A stretch of DNA of 10,289 bases from Candidatus Aenigmatarchaeota archaeon (lineage in GTDB: Archaea; Aenigmatarchaeota; Aenigmatarchaeia; CG10238-14; SCSR01), in NCBI GenBank assembly GCA_030018055.1, contig JASEGN010000035.1, positions 1 to 10,289 of the forward strand, in the 5' to 3' direction. The notes under the pieces are model-generated. The model was not told the DNA's origin. It worked only from the letters and a program-made list of their open reading frames with translations, and searched no databases. Position numbers and translations under genes: made by a program. Below, one piece after another: positions 1 to 6,877 of this stretch (position 1 is the stretch's first letter; every line of letters starts with the position of its first letter).

Positions 1-2
1 TA

Positions 3-347
3 CATAGAAGTCCACATTATCCAGGAACAGGTTTAAGGTCAGAGGCCAATTGTTTCAACTACCCATTACCAGCTTATGCTGGTGATGAGATGTACTTAGA
101 GACTTTGGACAGAGCTTTAGAAGAAGTGGATCTGAAAGGTATAGAAATTATTGGTATATCAGCTGGATTCGATGCTCATCGAGAAGACATGATGGCATCC
201 TTGGGATTAACTTCTGAGTGCTATAGAGAAATTGGTAAGAGAACAGCAAAGTTGGGATTGCCTGTATTTGTTACGTTAGAAGGTGGGTATATAGGTAGAG
301 CAGTTGGCATGAGTATAGACCAATTAATTCAAGGACTAGAGGGTTAA
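3..347 (+). CDS. Histone deacetylase family hydrolase, C-terminal part (5' end outside window)
   Basis: This is the last 114 codons of a zinc-dependent deacetylase of the HDAC/AcuC/acetylpolyamine amidohydrolase superfamily, which removes acetyl groups from acetyl-lysine, acetylpolyamine or similar amides. The reading frame is open from the first bases, so the ATG at 90 is internal. Visible family motifs are HRSPHYPGTG at the start, a degenerate N-x-PLP...GDE...YL segment, AGFDAHREDMMASLGL (its Asp is a zinc ligand in the family) and LEGGY, whose Tyr is the transition-state-stabilising residue. The N-terminal His-His and first Asp-x-His motifs lie outside the window, so activity cannot be fully judged, but the visible catalytic residues are intact. 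The substrate cannot be told from this fragment. The next gene starts 64 bases downstream on the same strand, and co-transcription is possible but unproven. Confidence 0.93.
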   Translation, partial: HRSPHYPGTGLRSEANCFNYPLPAYAGDEMYLETLDRALEEVDLKGIEIIGISAGFDAHREDMMASLGLTSECYREIGKRTAKLGLPVFVTLEGGYIGRAVGMSIDQLIQGLEG

Positions 348-375
348 AAAGGCTAATTTCATCTAAAAAACTAAG

Positions 376-386
376 TTAAATAAATA
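376..386 (+). promoter_or_regulatory. Candidate TATA box for pyrH
   Basis: TTAAATAAATA is centred about 31 bases before the pyrH ATG, a usual position for an archaeal TATA element giving a very short leader. An AAGGA stretch at 403-407 could act as a ribosome binding site if transcription instead starts further upstream, for instance with the deacetylase gene. The two readings conflict, so this is a weak call in AT-rich DNA. Confidence 0.3.
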
Positions 387-411
387 AGAAATACTAATTT
401 TAAAGGATAAG

Positions 412-1092
412 ATGAAGACTATAGTAATTTCCCTTGGAGGCTCTTTGATAGTTCCTTCAGCCATAGATGTAAAATTTTTGAAAAATTTCAAGCAACTGAT
501 TCTTAAGTTCATTAAAAGGAAGATGAAATTCATCATAATTTGTGGTGGTGGAAAAACTTCTAGAATATATCAAACTGCTGCTTCTCGTCTAACAAAGTTA
601 ACTGATGAAGATGTAGATTGGTTGGGTATCCATGCCACTAGACTTAATGCTCATCTCTTAAGAACAATCTTTAGAGATCATTCTTACCCTAGGGTGATTA
701 GACATTATAAAGAAAAAATTAAGTCCAAGAAACCCATACTAATAGCAGCTGGCTATAGACCTGGTTGCAGCACCGATTATGATGCTGTGATGCTAGCGAA
801 AACTTTTGGGGTGAAAACTATTTTGAATTTGACAGATATAGATTATGTTTACGATAAAGATCCTGCGAAATATAAGGACGCAAAACCATTTGAGCGGATG
901 ACCTGGAAAGAGTATAGGAAAATATTTGGGACCAAGTGGAGCCCTGGTCTAAATGTTCCATTCGACCCTGTAGCTGCAAAGGAAGCTGAAAAAATGAATC
1001 TAAAAGTTGTTATGATAAATGGCAGAAATTTTAAAACTCTGGAAAATTTTTTAAATGGAAAAGAATTTAGAGGTACTGTAATCACAAGTTAA
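412..1092 (+). CDS. pyrH: Uridylate kinase (UMP kinase), archaeal type
   Basis: A 226-residue amino-acid-kinase-fold enzyme that phosphorylates UMP to UDP with ATP in cytoplasmic pyrimidine synthesis. The N-terminal SLGGS (Gly9-Gly10-Ser11) and the CGGGK segment (44-48) form the nucleotide and phosphate loops. DVDWLGIHATRLNA is the UMP-recognition region. AAGYRPGCSTDYDAV (about 112-126) and NLTDIDYVYDKDP (139-151) are signature stretches of the UMP kinase family. The length fits archaeal UMP kinases, which are slightly shorter than bacterial PyrH. Unlike typical bacterial ones it begins directly with the kinase core (MKTIVISLGGS). The ATG start is well placed, with AAGGA four bases upstream. 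It lies 64 bases after the deacetylase gene and 61 bases before guaB. Glutamate 5-kinase or other members of the fold are less likely, because the UMP motifs are clear. Confidence 0.95.
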   Translation: MKTIVISLGGSLIVPSAIDVKFLKNFKQLILKFIKRKMKFIIICGGGKTSRIYQTAASRLTKLTDEDVDWLGIHATRLNAHLLRTIFRDHSYPRVIRHYKEKIKSKKPILIAAGYRPGCSTDYDAVMLAKTFGVKTILNLTDIDYVYDKDPAKYKDAKPFERMTWKEYRKIFGTKWSPGLNVPFDPVAAKEAEKMNLKVVMINGRNFKTLENFLNGKEFRGTVITS

Positions 1093-1111
1093 GGATGTTG
1101 CTTTAATTCTT

Positions 1112-1133
1112 AGTTAACTTTAAAAAGTTAACT
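1112..1133. promoter_or_regulatory. 22-base inverted repeat over the presumed guaB promoter
   Basis: Arms AGTTAACTTT (1112-1121) and AAAGTTAACT (1124-1133) are perfect complements around a two-base AA centre. The centre includes TTTAAAAA, which lies about 30 bases before the guaB GTG, where an archaeal TATA box is expected. A two-fold symmetric site covering the TATA box is a typical layout for a repressor operator. As RNA it would form at most a 9-bp stem with a tight 4-base loop. No T-run follows on the + strand, so a terminator for pyrH is less likely. Confidence 0.5.
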
Positions 1134-1153
1134 GAAAAAAATAAATAGGGAGA

Positions 1154-2734
1154 GTGGCAAAACTACATCCTGATTTGGTTGGTAAAGAATTTTGGTATGA
1201 AGATATTACCCTCGTTCCAACTAGGTTGCCTGATTTTGAAAGAGATGAAGTCGTTTTAACAACATATTTTACTAAGAGAGTTAAACTTAAAACCCCATTT
1301 GTAAGTTCTCCTATGGATACGGTTACTGGTTCCGATATGGCAATACTTATGGCGTTAATGGGTGGTATAGGAGTGATTCATTATAATCATCGAACAATCT
1401 ATGAGCAAATAAAGGAAGCTGAAAAAGTTAAAAGATTTGAAGCTGCTTTTGTTATAGATCCTATTGTCTTAGGACCAACCAATACAGTTGGTAATGTTTA
1501 TAAAATAGCTAAGGAATATGGATTCTATAGCGTACCAATAACTCAAGATGGAACACTTAAAACAAAAATGATAGGTTTTGTGACCCATAGGGATGTAAGA
1601 TACGTAGAGGATATGTCAATTCCCCTAGAAAAAATTATGACACCAAAAGAAAGGCTAATAACTGCTCATAGGAGGGATACGCTGGATAAGAATGATGTTA
1701 AAGCAGCGAATAAAATAATAAGGGAATATAATCTAGATACACTTCCAATTGTTGATGATGACTTTCATGTGGTTGCTTTGGTTACTGACAGCGATATACA
1801 AAAAGATGAAAAATACACATTAGCAACAAAAGACGATAATAAACAATTAAAAATTTTTATTGCTGTTGAATCGAGGTTATCACCCGCAAAGGAAAGAATT
1901 GGAAAAGCCTATGATGCGGGTGTTGATGGAGTAGTTGTAGATGCAAGTATTGTTTTTAAAGAACAAATAGAAATTGCCAAATATTGTAAACAGAATTTTC
2001 CAAGATTAGATGTAGTTTTAGGTAATGTTGACTCAGCCGAGATGGTAAGAAGTATAATAACCGAAGCCCCTGAATATTGCGATGCTCTTAGGGTTGGTAT
2101 CGGGCCTGGGTATGCTTGTAAAACTCAACAAGAGCTTGGTACAGGGAGGGCGCAAGCTTCTGCTGTTTGGGATTGTGCGCAGGAAGCAAAAAGATTAGAA
2201 AAGGGGTATGGTTTTATGCCAATAATAGCTGATGGCGGTATAAGAAGGCTTGATTTAGTTGACAGAAAATTGTCAGAAGAGGAGATGAGGGAGCAACTAA
2301 AACAACTTTACGAGTTAGGGGAAGTGGAAAAACTTTCTGAAATAACAAAACCAGGGGATATAACAAAGGCATTAGCGTTAGGTGGAGATACTGTGATGAT
2401 GGGTAGCTTGTTGGCTAGTTTAGACGAATCACCTGGTGAAAAATATTTTGACTATGAGGAAGATAGGATGGTTAAGAAATATAGAGGGATGGGTTCTCTA
2501 GAAGCCATGGAAGAAAGAGCTGCCATAAGATATGGATATGGTATTGAAGGAGGAGACATGATAAGAGTTGAAGAAGGAATTGTAACAAAGGTTCCTTACA
2601 GAGGTTCCGGCTATGACTTCATTCCTCAGCTTATAGCAGGAGTTAAACAAAGTATGCAAAAACTAGGTTTTAGAAGCATCCCAGAGCTGCAAGAATATGC
2701 CGATATAAGACCTATGCCAAAAAGAGAAAAATGA
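1154..2734 (+). CDS. guaB: Inosine-5'-monophosphate dehydrogenase, atypical
   Basis: A 526-residue TIM-barrel enzyme that oxidises IMP to XMP with NAD+, the first step of the guanine branch. Order: N-terminal barrel segment (YEDITLVP; SPMDTVTGSDMAI; GGIGVIH), two CBS domains (about 95-215), then the rest of the barrel. The catalytic loop is GIGPGYACKTQ with Cys322. IADGGIR keeps the IMP-ribose Asp360, MGSLLA the phosphate Gly-Ser, YRGMGSLEAM the IMPDH-specific loop, and Arg459-Tyr460 matches the catalytic base dyad, with EEG...VPY in the flap. It is odd in three ways. The usual GSIC is GYAC, the usual D-[TS]-[AS]-x-G-x-S NAD loop reads DASIVF (263-268), and about 34 charged residues (366-399) are inserted between GGIR and GDI. 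The start is GTG, with an in-frame stop at 1142. GGGAG at 1148-1152 is too close for normal Shine-Dalgarno spacing. The stop overlaps the purA start. The IMPDH-type loop argues against GMP reductase. Confidence 0.94.
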   Translation: MAKLHPDLVGKEFWYEDITLVPTRLPDFERDEVVLTTYFTKRVKLKTPFVSSPMDTVTGSDMAILMALMGGIGVIHYNHRTIYEQIKEAEKVKRFEAAFVIDPIVLGPTNTVGNVYKIAKEYGFYSVPITQDGTLKTKMIGFVTHRDVRYVEDMSIPLEKIMTPKERLITAHRRDTLDKNDVKAANKIIREYNLDTLPIVDDDFHVVALVTDSDIQKDEKYTLATKDDNKQLKIFIAVESRLSPAKERIGKAYDAGVDGVVVDASIVFKEQIEIAKYCKQNFPRLDVVLGNVDSAEMVRSIITEAPEYCDALRVGIGPGYACKTQQELGTGRAQASAVWDCAQEAKRLEKGYGFMPIIADGGIRRLDLVDRKLSEEEMREQLKQLYELGEVEKLSEITKPGDITKALALGGDTVMMGSLLASLDESPGEKYFDYEEDRMVKKYRGMGSLEAMEERAAIRYGYGIEGGDMIRVEEGIVTKVPYRGSGYDFIPQLIAGVKQSMQKLGFRSIPELQEYADIRPMPKREK

Positions 2735-4053
2735 CAATCTATGCTATTATTGGAGGTCAATGGGGAGATGAAGGTAAGGGAAAAATTGTAGACTTAATTA
2801 CACACTTGTATGCAGACAACGAGGAAAAGAAAATAAAGTATGTTGCTCGCTACGCTGGTGGTAATAATGCTGGTCACACGGTTCAAGTAGGTGATGACAC
2901 CTATCGATTCCACTTGCTTCCTTCCGGAATTTTACATGAAGATGTGATAAATATAATTGGAGATGGTGTTGTTATTGATCCAAGGGTTTTGGTTGAAGAG
3001 ATAGAAGGATTAAGCTCACGTGGCTACAGATGTGATAATTTAAAGATAAGTGAAAAGGCCAACCTCATAATGCCCTATCATATAATTCTTGATACAATAG
3101 AAGGTGGGAAGGTAGGAACGACTGGTCGTGGTATAGGTCCAGCTTACACAGATAAAATCGCGAGACATGGTATAAGAATTGGAGATGTAGTAGATGAAAA
3201 TAATGAATTGGATGAACAAACCTTTAGAAGAAAACTAGAAGAAATTTTGCCGATGAAATATAAATTTCTTAGCAATGTTTATGGGAGTGAATTAGAAAAA
3301 CATGGAATTAAACTACCTAAGCTGGAAGATATTTTAAAGGAATACTTGTTCCATGTTGATAAGTTTAAAGATAAAGTTACTGACACGTCATCGTTGCTTT
3401 GCAAGGCTAAAGAAAATGGAGACAATATATTGATTGAAGGAGCTCAAGGAACTATGCTTGATATAGATCAAGGAACTTATCCTTATGTTACCTCTTCAAA
3501 CCCAAGTTTAGGTGGAATCTTTACAGGAACAGGGGTCTCACTCGTTCCAGATAAAGTGATAGGTGTATGTAAGGCTTATGCTACTAGAGTTGGTGGAGGT
3601 GTATTTCCAACAGAATTGAAAGACGAAATTGGGGAGAAAATTAGGGAAAGAGGCTGTGAGTATGGGACGACAACTGGGAGACCAAGAAGATGTGGTTGGC
3701 TAGATGTAGTTGCCTTAAAATATGCTACTAGAGTTAATGGCTTTAATGAAATAGCAATGATGAAGCTAGATGTTCTAAGTGAATTTTCAACTATAAAGCT
3801 ATGTACGAAGTATGAATATAACAATGGAAAGATTGATTATTTTCCAAGTAGGTTGAGTGTGTTGGAGAAGTGTCGACCATTATACGAAGAATTTCCAGGC
3901 TGGCAGGAGGATATTTCAAGCGTAAGAAATTATGGGGACCTACCTGAAAATGCAAAAGGATATGTCTATGAAGTAGAAAAATTTGTTGGTGTACCTATTT
4001 CGGTCATTTCTGTAGGAGCTAGAAGAGAACAAACAATTATTCGTGGGTACTGA
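2731..4053 (+). CDS. purA: Adenylosuccinate synthetase
   Basis: A 440-residue GTP-dependent enzyme that joins IMP and aspartate to adenylosuccinate, the first step from IMP to AMP. GGQWGDEGKGK at 8-18 carries the catalytic Asp13. GGNNAGHT follows with His49, equivalent to His41 in E. coli, and the offset comes from a short acidic/lysine-rich insertion (about 28-36). Other signatures are HLLPSG, TTGRGIGPAYTDK (from 130), EGAQG (236-240) with DIDQGTYPYVTSSN, ATRVGGGVFPTE, TTTGRPRRCGWLD (from 313) for aspartate binding, and ISVGARREQTI near the C-terminus. All key residues are present and the length is close to the family norm. The ATG overlaps the guaB stop in an ATGA tetranucleotide, so the two are almost certainly translationally coupled. 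The gene ends 66 bases from the convergent J-protein gene. Confidence 0.98.
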   Translation: MTIYAIIGGQWGDEGKGKIVDLITHLYADNEEKKIKYVARYAGGNNAGHTVQVGDDTYRFHLLPSGILHEDVINIIGDGVVIDPRVLVEEIEGLSSRGYRCDNLKISEKANLIMPYHIILDTIEGGKVGTTGRGIGPAYTDKIARHGIRIGDVVDENNELDEQTFRRKLEEILPMKYKFLSNVYGSELEKHGIKLPKLEDILKEYLFHVDKFKDKVTDTSSLLCKAKENGDNILIEGAQGTMLDIDQGTYPYVTSSNPSLGGIFTGTGVSLVPDKVIGVCKAYATRVGGGVFPTELKDEIGEKIRERGCEYGTTTGRPRRCGWLDVVALKYATRVNGFNEIAMMKLDVLSEFSTIKLCTKYEYNNGKIDYFPSRLSVLEKCRPLYEEFPGWQEDISSVRNYGDLPENAKGYVYEVEKFVGVPISVISVGARREQTIIRGY

Positions 4054-4119
4054 ATCAGCCATCTCTTGCTCATAAATCATAATACCTTATTTAAGATATT
4101 TCTTGATAATATCACCTAT

Positions 4120-4929
4120 TTACTTACCTATGCGGACCTTAAGATAAAGGTCTCCTGGTTCTCCTCCATATTTACCTGGTTCGCCCATTTTGCTTAGCCT
4201 AATTTTTTGACCATGTTTAATATTCGCTGGTATTTTTACCATCAACTTTTTCCTCTCCTTGCCCCTTTTGTATGAAAACTCTTTTTCTTTTCCAAGCTCT
4301 TCTGGACTTACTCTAATGTTGTAATGTAGATCCCTGCCCATTTCTGGTAACTCTACTCCAGTAATTTTTTTCAAGGCATACTTGCCAAGTTTACCTAAAA
4401 ACTTTGGAAATAAGGATTCATAACTTGGAATTTCAGGAGCTCCGTAACTCTCATAAGCTTCGTGTAATTTAGTTTCATCAACCCTCATTCTTTTTGGTCT
4501 AGTGAACGAAAACTGAAAGAAGAATCCTGGTCCTTGTCTTCGAAAGTGAAAGGTCTCATATTCAGCACCATAAAGGTCTCTAAATATTTCATTAAAACCT
4601 CTGCCACCAAACCCCTTGCTAACCTCTTCAAAAATCCAGTTCAGATCAGAGCCTCTGAAAATATCTTGTTGGGAGTAGGTCTCTCTAAACCTTTCACGAG
4701 CGTAACCACCAAACTGCTTTCTATGCCAATCGTACTCTTGTTTTTTCCTTGAGTCGCTCAGGACAGCATAGGCTTCATTTATTTCTTTCATCCTCTTTGC
4801 TGCTTCCACGTTCCCTGGATTGCGGTCTGGATGATATTTGAATGCTAAGTTACGGTAGGCTTTTTTAATCTCGGTCTCGGTGGCATTTTCGCTTATTCCT
4901 AAAATTTCATAATAATCTTTTTCGTACAT
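4120..4929 (-). CDS. J-domain co-chaperone with DnaJ C-terminal domain, no zinc finger
   Basis: A 269-residue J-protein that would stimulate an Hsp70 (DnaK) ATPase and may hold substrates itself. The J-domain spans about 1-70 (DYYEILGI...HPDRNPG...INEAYAVLSD) with the essential His-Pro-Asp at 33-35. A Phe/Gly/Arg-rich linker follows (about 73-145). The C-terminal part (198-269) matches the last beta domain of DnaJ (IPANIKHGQKIRL...GGEPGDLYLKV). The protein has no cysteine at all, so the CxxCxGxG zinc repeats of canonical DnaJ are absent, and only one C-terminal beta domain is obvious. I chose ATG 4929 over an upstream in-frame TTG at 4953, because the J-domain begins right after it and AGGT lies nine bases upstream (4939-4942). 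It converges with purA, and no dnaK or grpE is in view. I give no symbol because it is not a full DnaJ. Confidence 0.9.
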   Translation of the reverse strand: MYEKDYYEILGISENATETEIKKAYRNLAFKYHPDRNPGNVEAAKRMKEINEAYAVLSDSRKKQEYDWHRKQFGGYARERFRETYSQQDIFRGSDLNWIFEEVSKGFGGRGFNEIFRDLYGAEYETFHFRRQGPGFFFQFSFTRPKRMRVDETKLHEAYESYGAPEIPSYESLFPKFLGKLGKYALKKITGVELPEMGRDLHYNIRVSPEELGKEKEFSYKRGKERKKLMVKIPANIKHGQKIRLSKMGEPGKYGGEPGDLYLKVRIGK

Positions 4930-4956
4930 ATGATCTAGACCTATAATAAACAAAAA

Positions 4957-4968
4957 AATTTAAATAAA
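4957..4968 (-). promoter_or_regulatory. Candidate TATA box for the J-protein gene
   Basis: Read on the minus strand, TTTATTTAAATT is centred about 33 bases before the ATG at 4929, predicting a leader of a few bases. The whole divergent spacer 4930-5018 is very AT-rich. An AAAAATATAA element near 4988-4997, about 26 bases before the ATG at 5019, could have been the promoter of the decayed protease gene on the other strand. These are position-based calls in low-complexity DNA. Confidence 0.4.
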
Positions 4969-5018
4969 CTTAATTAAAAAAATATTAAAAATATAACTTA
5001 TTTACGGATGGGCTGAAA

Positions 5019-5735
5019 ATGAAAAAAATATTTACATTTGTGATAATAGCAGTAATGCTATTAGCCTTAATATCAGTTGTATATCAGTTGTAGCAGCAAA
5101 GAACCTGGAATGGCAAATCTAAATCCTCTTGATAAGTCAAAGGTGAAAAGAGTGATAGTAGAAATGACAGATGAAAAAGATATAGACGATCTTGAAAGTA
5201 AGGGATGTTATGTAAGGTATAGGCTAATGGACATGACATCCCTAGATTGTCCTGAGAGCATAATCTCAACTCTGAATGTTAGGGGTCTAGACTATTTAGG
5301 ATAATAAATTTGGAAGCAGATGTGCAAATAGGAGCAGACAAAGTTTGGGCTGAAGGAATTAATGGTTCTGGAGTAAAAGTTTGCATGATCGATACAGGTG
5401 TTGATTATAATCATCCAGCTTTAGAAGGAAAAATAAATTCAACTAATCCAGCTGAGTGTTACCATTCCCTAGATAATGGAACAGATGTTGGATTAGGGTG
5501 TATGGATGAGAATACACATGAAACTTGGACAGCTGGTATAGTAGCAAGTCAAGATGCAACCTACAAAGGAGTTGCTTATGGAACCTATTCGATTAAATCT
5601 AACTCCAAAGTAGCTTTTGAAGCAACACCACAGCAAAGAGGATTTTACATATTTATCATAGATGCGAGTGGTAAAGATTCTGCGTACAATGAAATAAGCT
5701 ATTCAGATGAGCTAAGAGTTGCAGTCATGGGGTAG
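5019..5735 (+). pseudogene. Decayed secreted subtilisin-like (S8) protease
   Basis: Three pieces of one subtilase lie in shifting frames. From ATG 5019 a classic signal peptide (MKKIFTF then a hydrophobic run) hits a TAG at 5091. A propeptide-like segment (KVKRVIVEMTDEKDIDDLESKG) follows in another frame and ends at tandem TAA TAA (5302-5307). The mature N-terminus (GADKVWAEGINGSGVKV) then continues in the first frame to a TAG at 5733. Catalytic Asp is in IDTG (codon 5391) and His in NTHETWTAG (codon 5517), where the usual HGTHVAG is eroded. After GVAYG the sequence jumps to a beta-rich tail, and the oxyanion Asn and catalytic Ser (GTSM) regions are missing. An 11-base tandem duplication plus two inferred one-base losses would restore one frame from signal peptide to catalytic domain. 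The last bases overlap the antisense DUF2103 gene by 11. A functional short product is very unlikely. Confidence 0.87.
5070..5092 (+). repeat. 11-base tandem duplication that breaks the protease signal peptide frame
   Basis: ATATCAGTTGT occurs at 5070-5080 and again at 5081-5091 with no spacer. Removing one copy joins the signal peptide to VVAAK, a plausible signal-peptidase site, so this looks like a replication-slippage event that started or followed gene decay. Confidence 0.85.
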
Positions 5736-6036
5736 CGGATAGTCTAAGTTGATATTTTGACAAGGACAACTTTTCTTTTAACGCTTCTGGATTATCGGTC
5801 ACCACAAATACCTCTTGAACTACTCCTGGACCATAAGCTAAGAGTTTTGCTCCAGTTGGAGTTGAATATCTAAATTGCACTTCAAAGCTTGAAACTCCTT
5901 TGCGTCGTTTTATCCTTCCAGGAATAATTGTTGTTACATATTCTAAAGGCTCTAGTTCTTCTTCTAAATAACTACGTAAACCATGAATCATATCATGTTC
6001 ATATTTAATCTTGGAGCGTTTTGCTCTATGTTTCAT
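5725..6036 (-). CDS. DUF2103 family protein, function unknown
   Basis: A 103-residue soluble basic protein. From memory of the family, the order fits DUF2103 (COG4031, annotated as predicted metal-binding): an N-terminal basic His-containing segment (MKHRAKRSKIKYEHD), GLRSYLEEEL, then IIPGRIKRRKG, a strand-rich middle ending PTGAKLLAY, and the family-like VQEVFVVTDNPEALKEKL. It has His3, His14 and His18 but no cysteine, so any metal site would need histidines and acidic residues. The ATG has AGGT six bases upstream (6043-6046). It starts 18 bases after the Lon-like protease gene on the same strand, so co-transcription is likely. Its 3' end overlaps the tail of the decayed subtilase on the opposite strand by 11 bases. 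The family's biochemical role is not known to me. Confidence 0.75.
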   Translation of the reverse strand: MKHRAKRSKIKYEHDMIHGLRSYLEEELEPLEYVTTIIPGRIKRRKGVSSFEVQFRYSTPTGAKLLAYGPGVVQEVFVVTDNPEALKEKLSLSKYQLRLSATP

Positions 6037-6054
6037 ATTCTAACCTTATTTATG

Positions 6055-6831
6055 TTAGTCCAAACTAAAAAGTTCCATTACCTGCTTTATATCCTTTACC
6101 TCTATTATGTCTATTCCCACTAATTGTTCAACATCTACCTCTACAGGATATCTTCTTGTTTCTATAATCTCCATTGGCCCAACTTTCCTACGGGTTTCTT
6201 TTGTTTCATAACTAATTTGAATGCTTTGGCCTTCGGGAACCAAAAAATAATCAAATCCGGCTTCCTTGGCAGCTTTGGCTTTTTCTATTATGCCGCTAAC
6301 CTTTCCTATAGTCCCATCTTCACGAATCATTCCAGTTATTATAGTATCATCTCTTAGGGCTTTATTTTGCAAAGCAGATATGGTTGCTACAGTAAAGGCA
6401 GCACCCGCAGATTGACCTTCAATTATCTGAGCATAAGTTTTTATAGAGTAAATTAAATCCATTTTTGCTTCACTTAAGTTTAGATAGTCAAAAGCTACGT
6501 GTTTAGCTGTTCTGATAGAATGTTGTACATCTAGCCAGAATGATAATTCATCTATATCAACTAGAACCATACCATCTCCTTTTCTTGTCTCTACCATGAG
6601 ATCTCCTATAACCCCATTACCTCTTTCATCGATAGCTACAAATTTAGAATAAACCTTTCCTTGGTAGGGTATGATGTATTCTTGTGTTGGAGTTGGATAT
6701 TCTTGAGTTGGTGTAGTGGTTGGAGCAGTATACGGAGTACAAGATGTAGTTACCATACCAGCAATTACCAAGGGTACTAAACCTTTGTATAATTTTTTCA
6801 AAAGTCTTTTACTTGTAGTCTCATATTGCAT
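6055..6831 (-). CDS. Membrane-anchored Lon-like (S16) serine protease
   Basis: A 258-residue protein with a Lon-type Ser-Lys protease domain but no AAA+ ATPase domain. The N-terminus has a basic stretch (RLLKKLYK), a hydrophobic segment (about 17-29) and TTSC with Cys31, a possible though imperfect lipobox. A Thr/Pro-rich linker with a seven-residue repeat (TPTQEYP, 40-52) follows, so the catalytic part probably lies outside the membrane. The protease domain shows IEGQSAGAAFTVA with Ser141 (GPSAG in Lon), TGMIREDGTIGKVSG, and IEKAKAAKEAGFDYFLVP with Lys184 aligned to the Lon catalytic Lys. It resembles the archaeal secreted S16 group COG1750 as I recall it. Other ATP-independent proteases of this fold cleave unfolded or accessible substrates, but the target here is unknown. 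It follows the winged-helix gene by 46 bases and precedes the DUF2103 gene by 18. Confidence 0.86.
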   Translation of the reverse strand: MQYETTSKRLLKKLYKGLVPLVIAGMVTTSCTPYTAPTTTPTQEYPTPTQEYIIPYQGKVYSKFVAIDERGNGVIGDLMVETRKGDGMVLVDIDELSFWLDVQHSIRTAKHVAFDYLNLSEAKMDLIYSIKTYAQIIEGQSAGAAFTVATISALQNKALRDDTIITGMIREDGTIGKVSGIIEKAKAAKEAGFDYFLVPEGQSIQISYETKETRRKVGPMEIIETRRYPVEVDVEQLVGIDIIEVKDIKQVMELFSLD

Positions 6832-6877
6832 TTAAAACACTAGTATCTCAATTATTAGTTTAATTTTTTATTGAGAA

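Noticed and set aside
849..1085. Minus-strand open frame inside pyrH
   Set aside because: It lies entirely antisense to a well-conserved gene and shows no recognisable domain. The same holds for antisense frames at 3576-3824, 4534-4752, 5084-5269, 6124-6357 and 7106-7324.
4096..4114. Small hairpin (GATATT / AATATC) between convergent purA and J-protein genes
   Set aside because: A six-base stem in AT-rich DNA without a following T-run is too weak to call a terminator.
4930..4953. Upstream TTG start for the J-protein, adding eight residues
   Set aside because: The J-domain begins at the ATG, AGGT is well spaced to that ATG, and the extra residues match nothing in the family.
5077..5304. Separate 75-codon gene starting at TTG 5077
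   Set aside because: Its sequence continues a protease propeptide whose signal peptide and catalytic domain lie in other frames on both sides. It is one fragment of the pseudogene.
5070..5310. Programmed frameshifting to make an active subtilase
   Set aside because: Two or more shifts would be needed, one caused by a tandem duplication, and the catalytic Ser region is absent anyway.
6677..6711. 21-base direct repeat as a mobile or regulatory repeat
   Set aside because: It is the coding repeat for the TPTQEYP linker of the Lon-like protease and needs no other explanation.
6846..6876. Inverted repeat TCTCAAT / ATTGAGA between the winged-helix and Lon-like genes
   Set aside because: Only seven base pairs with a 17-base A/T-rich loop and no T-run in the direction of transcription. 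This is probably chance.
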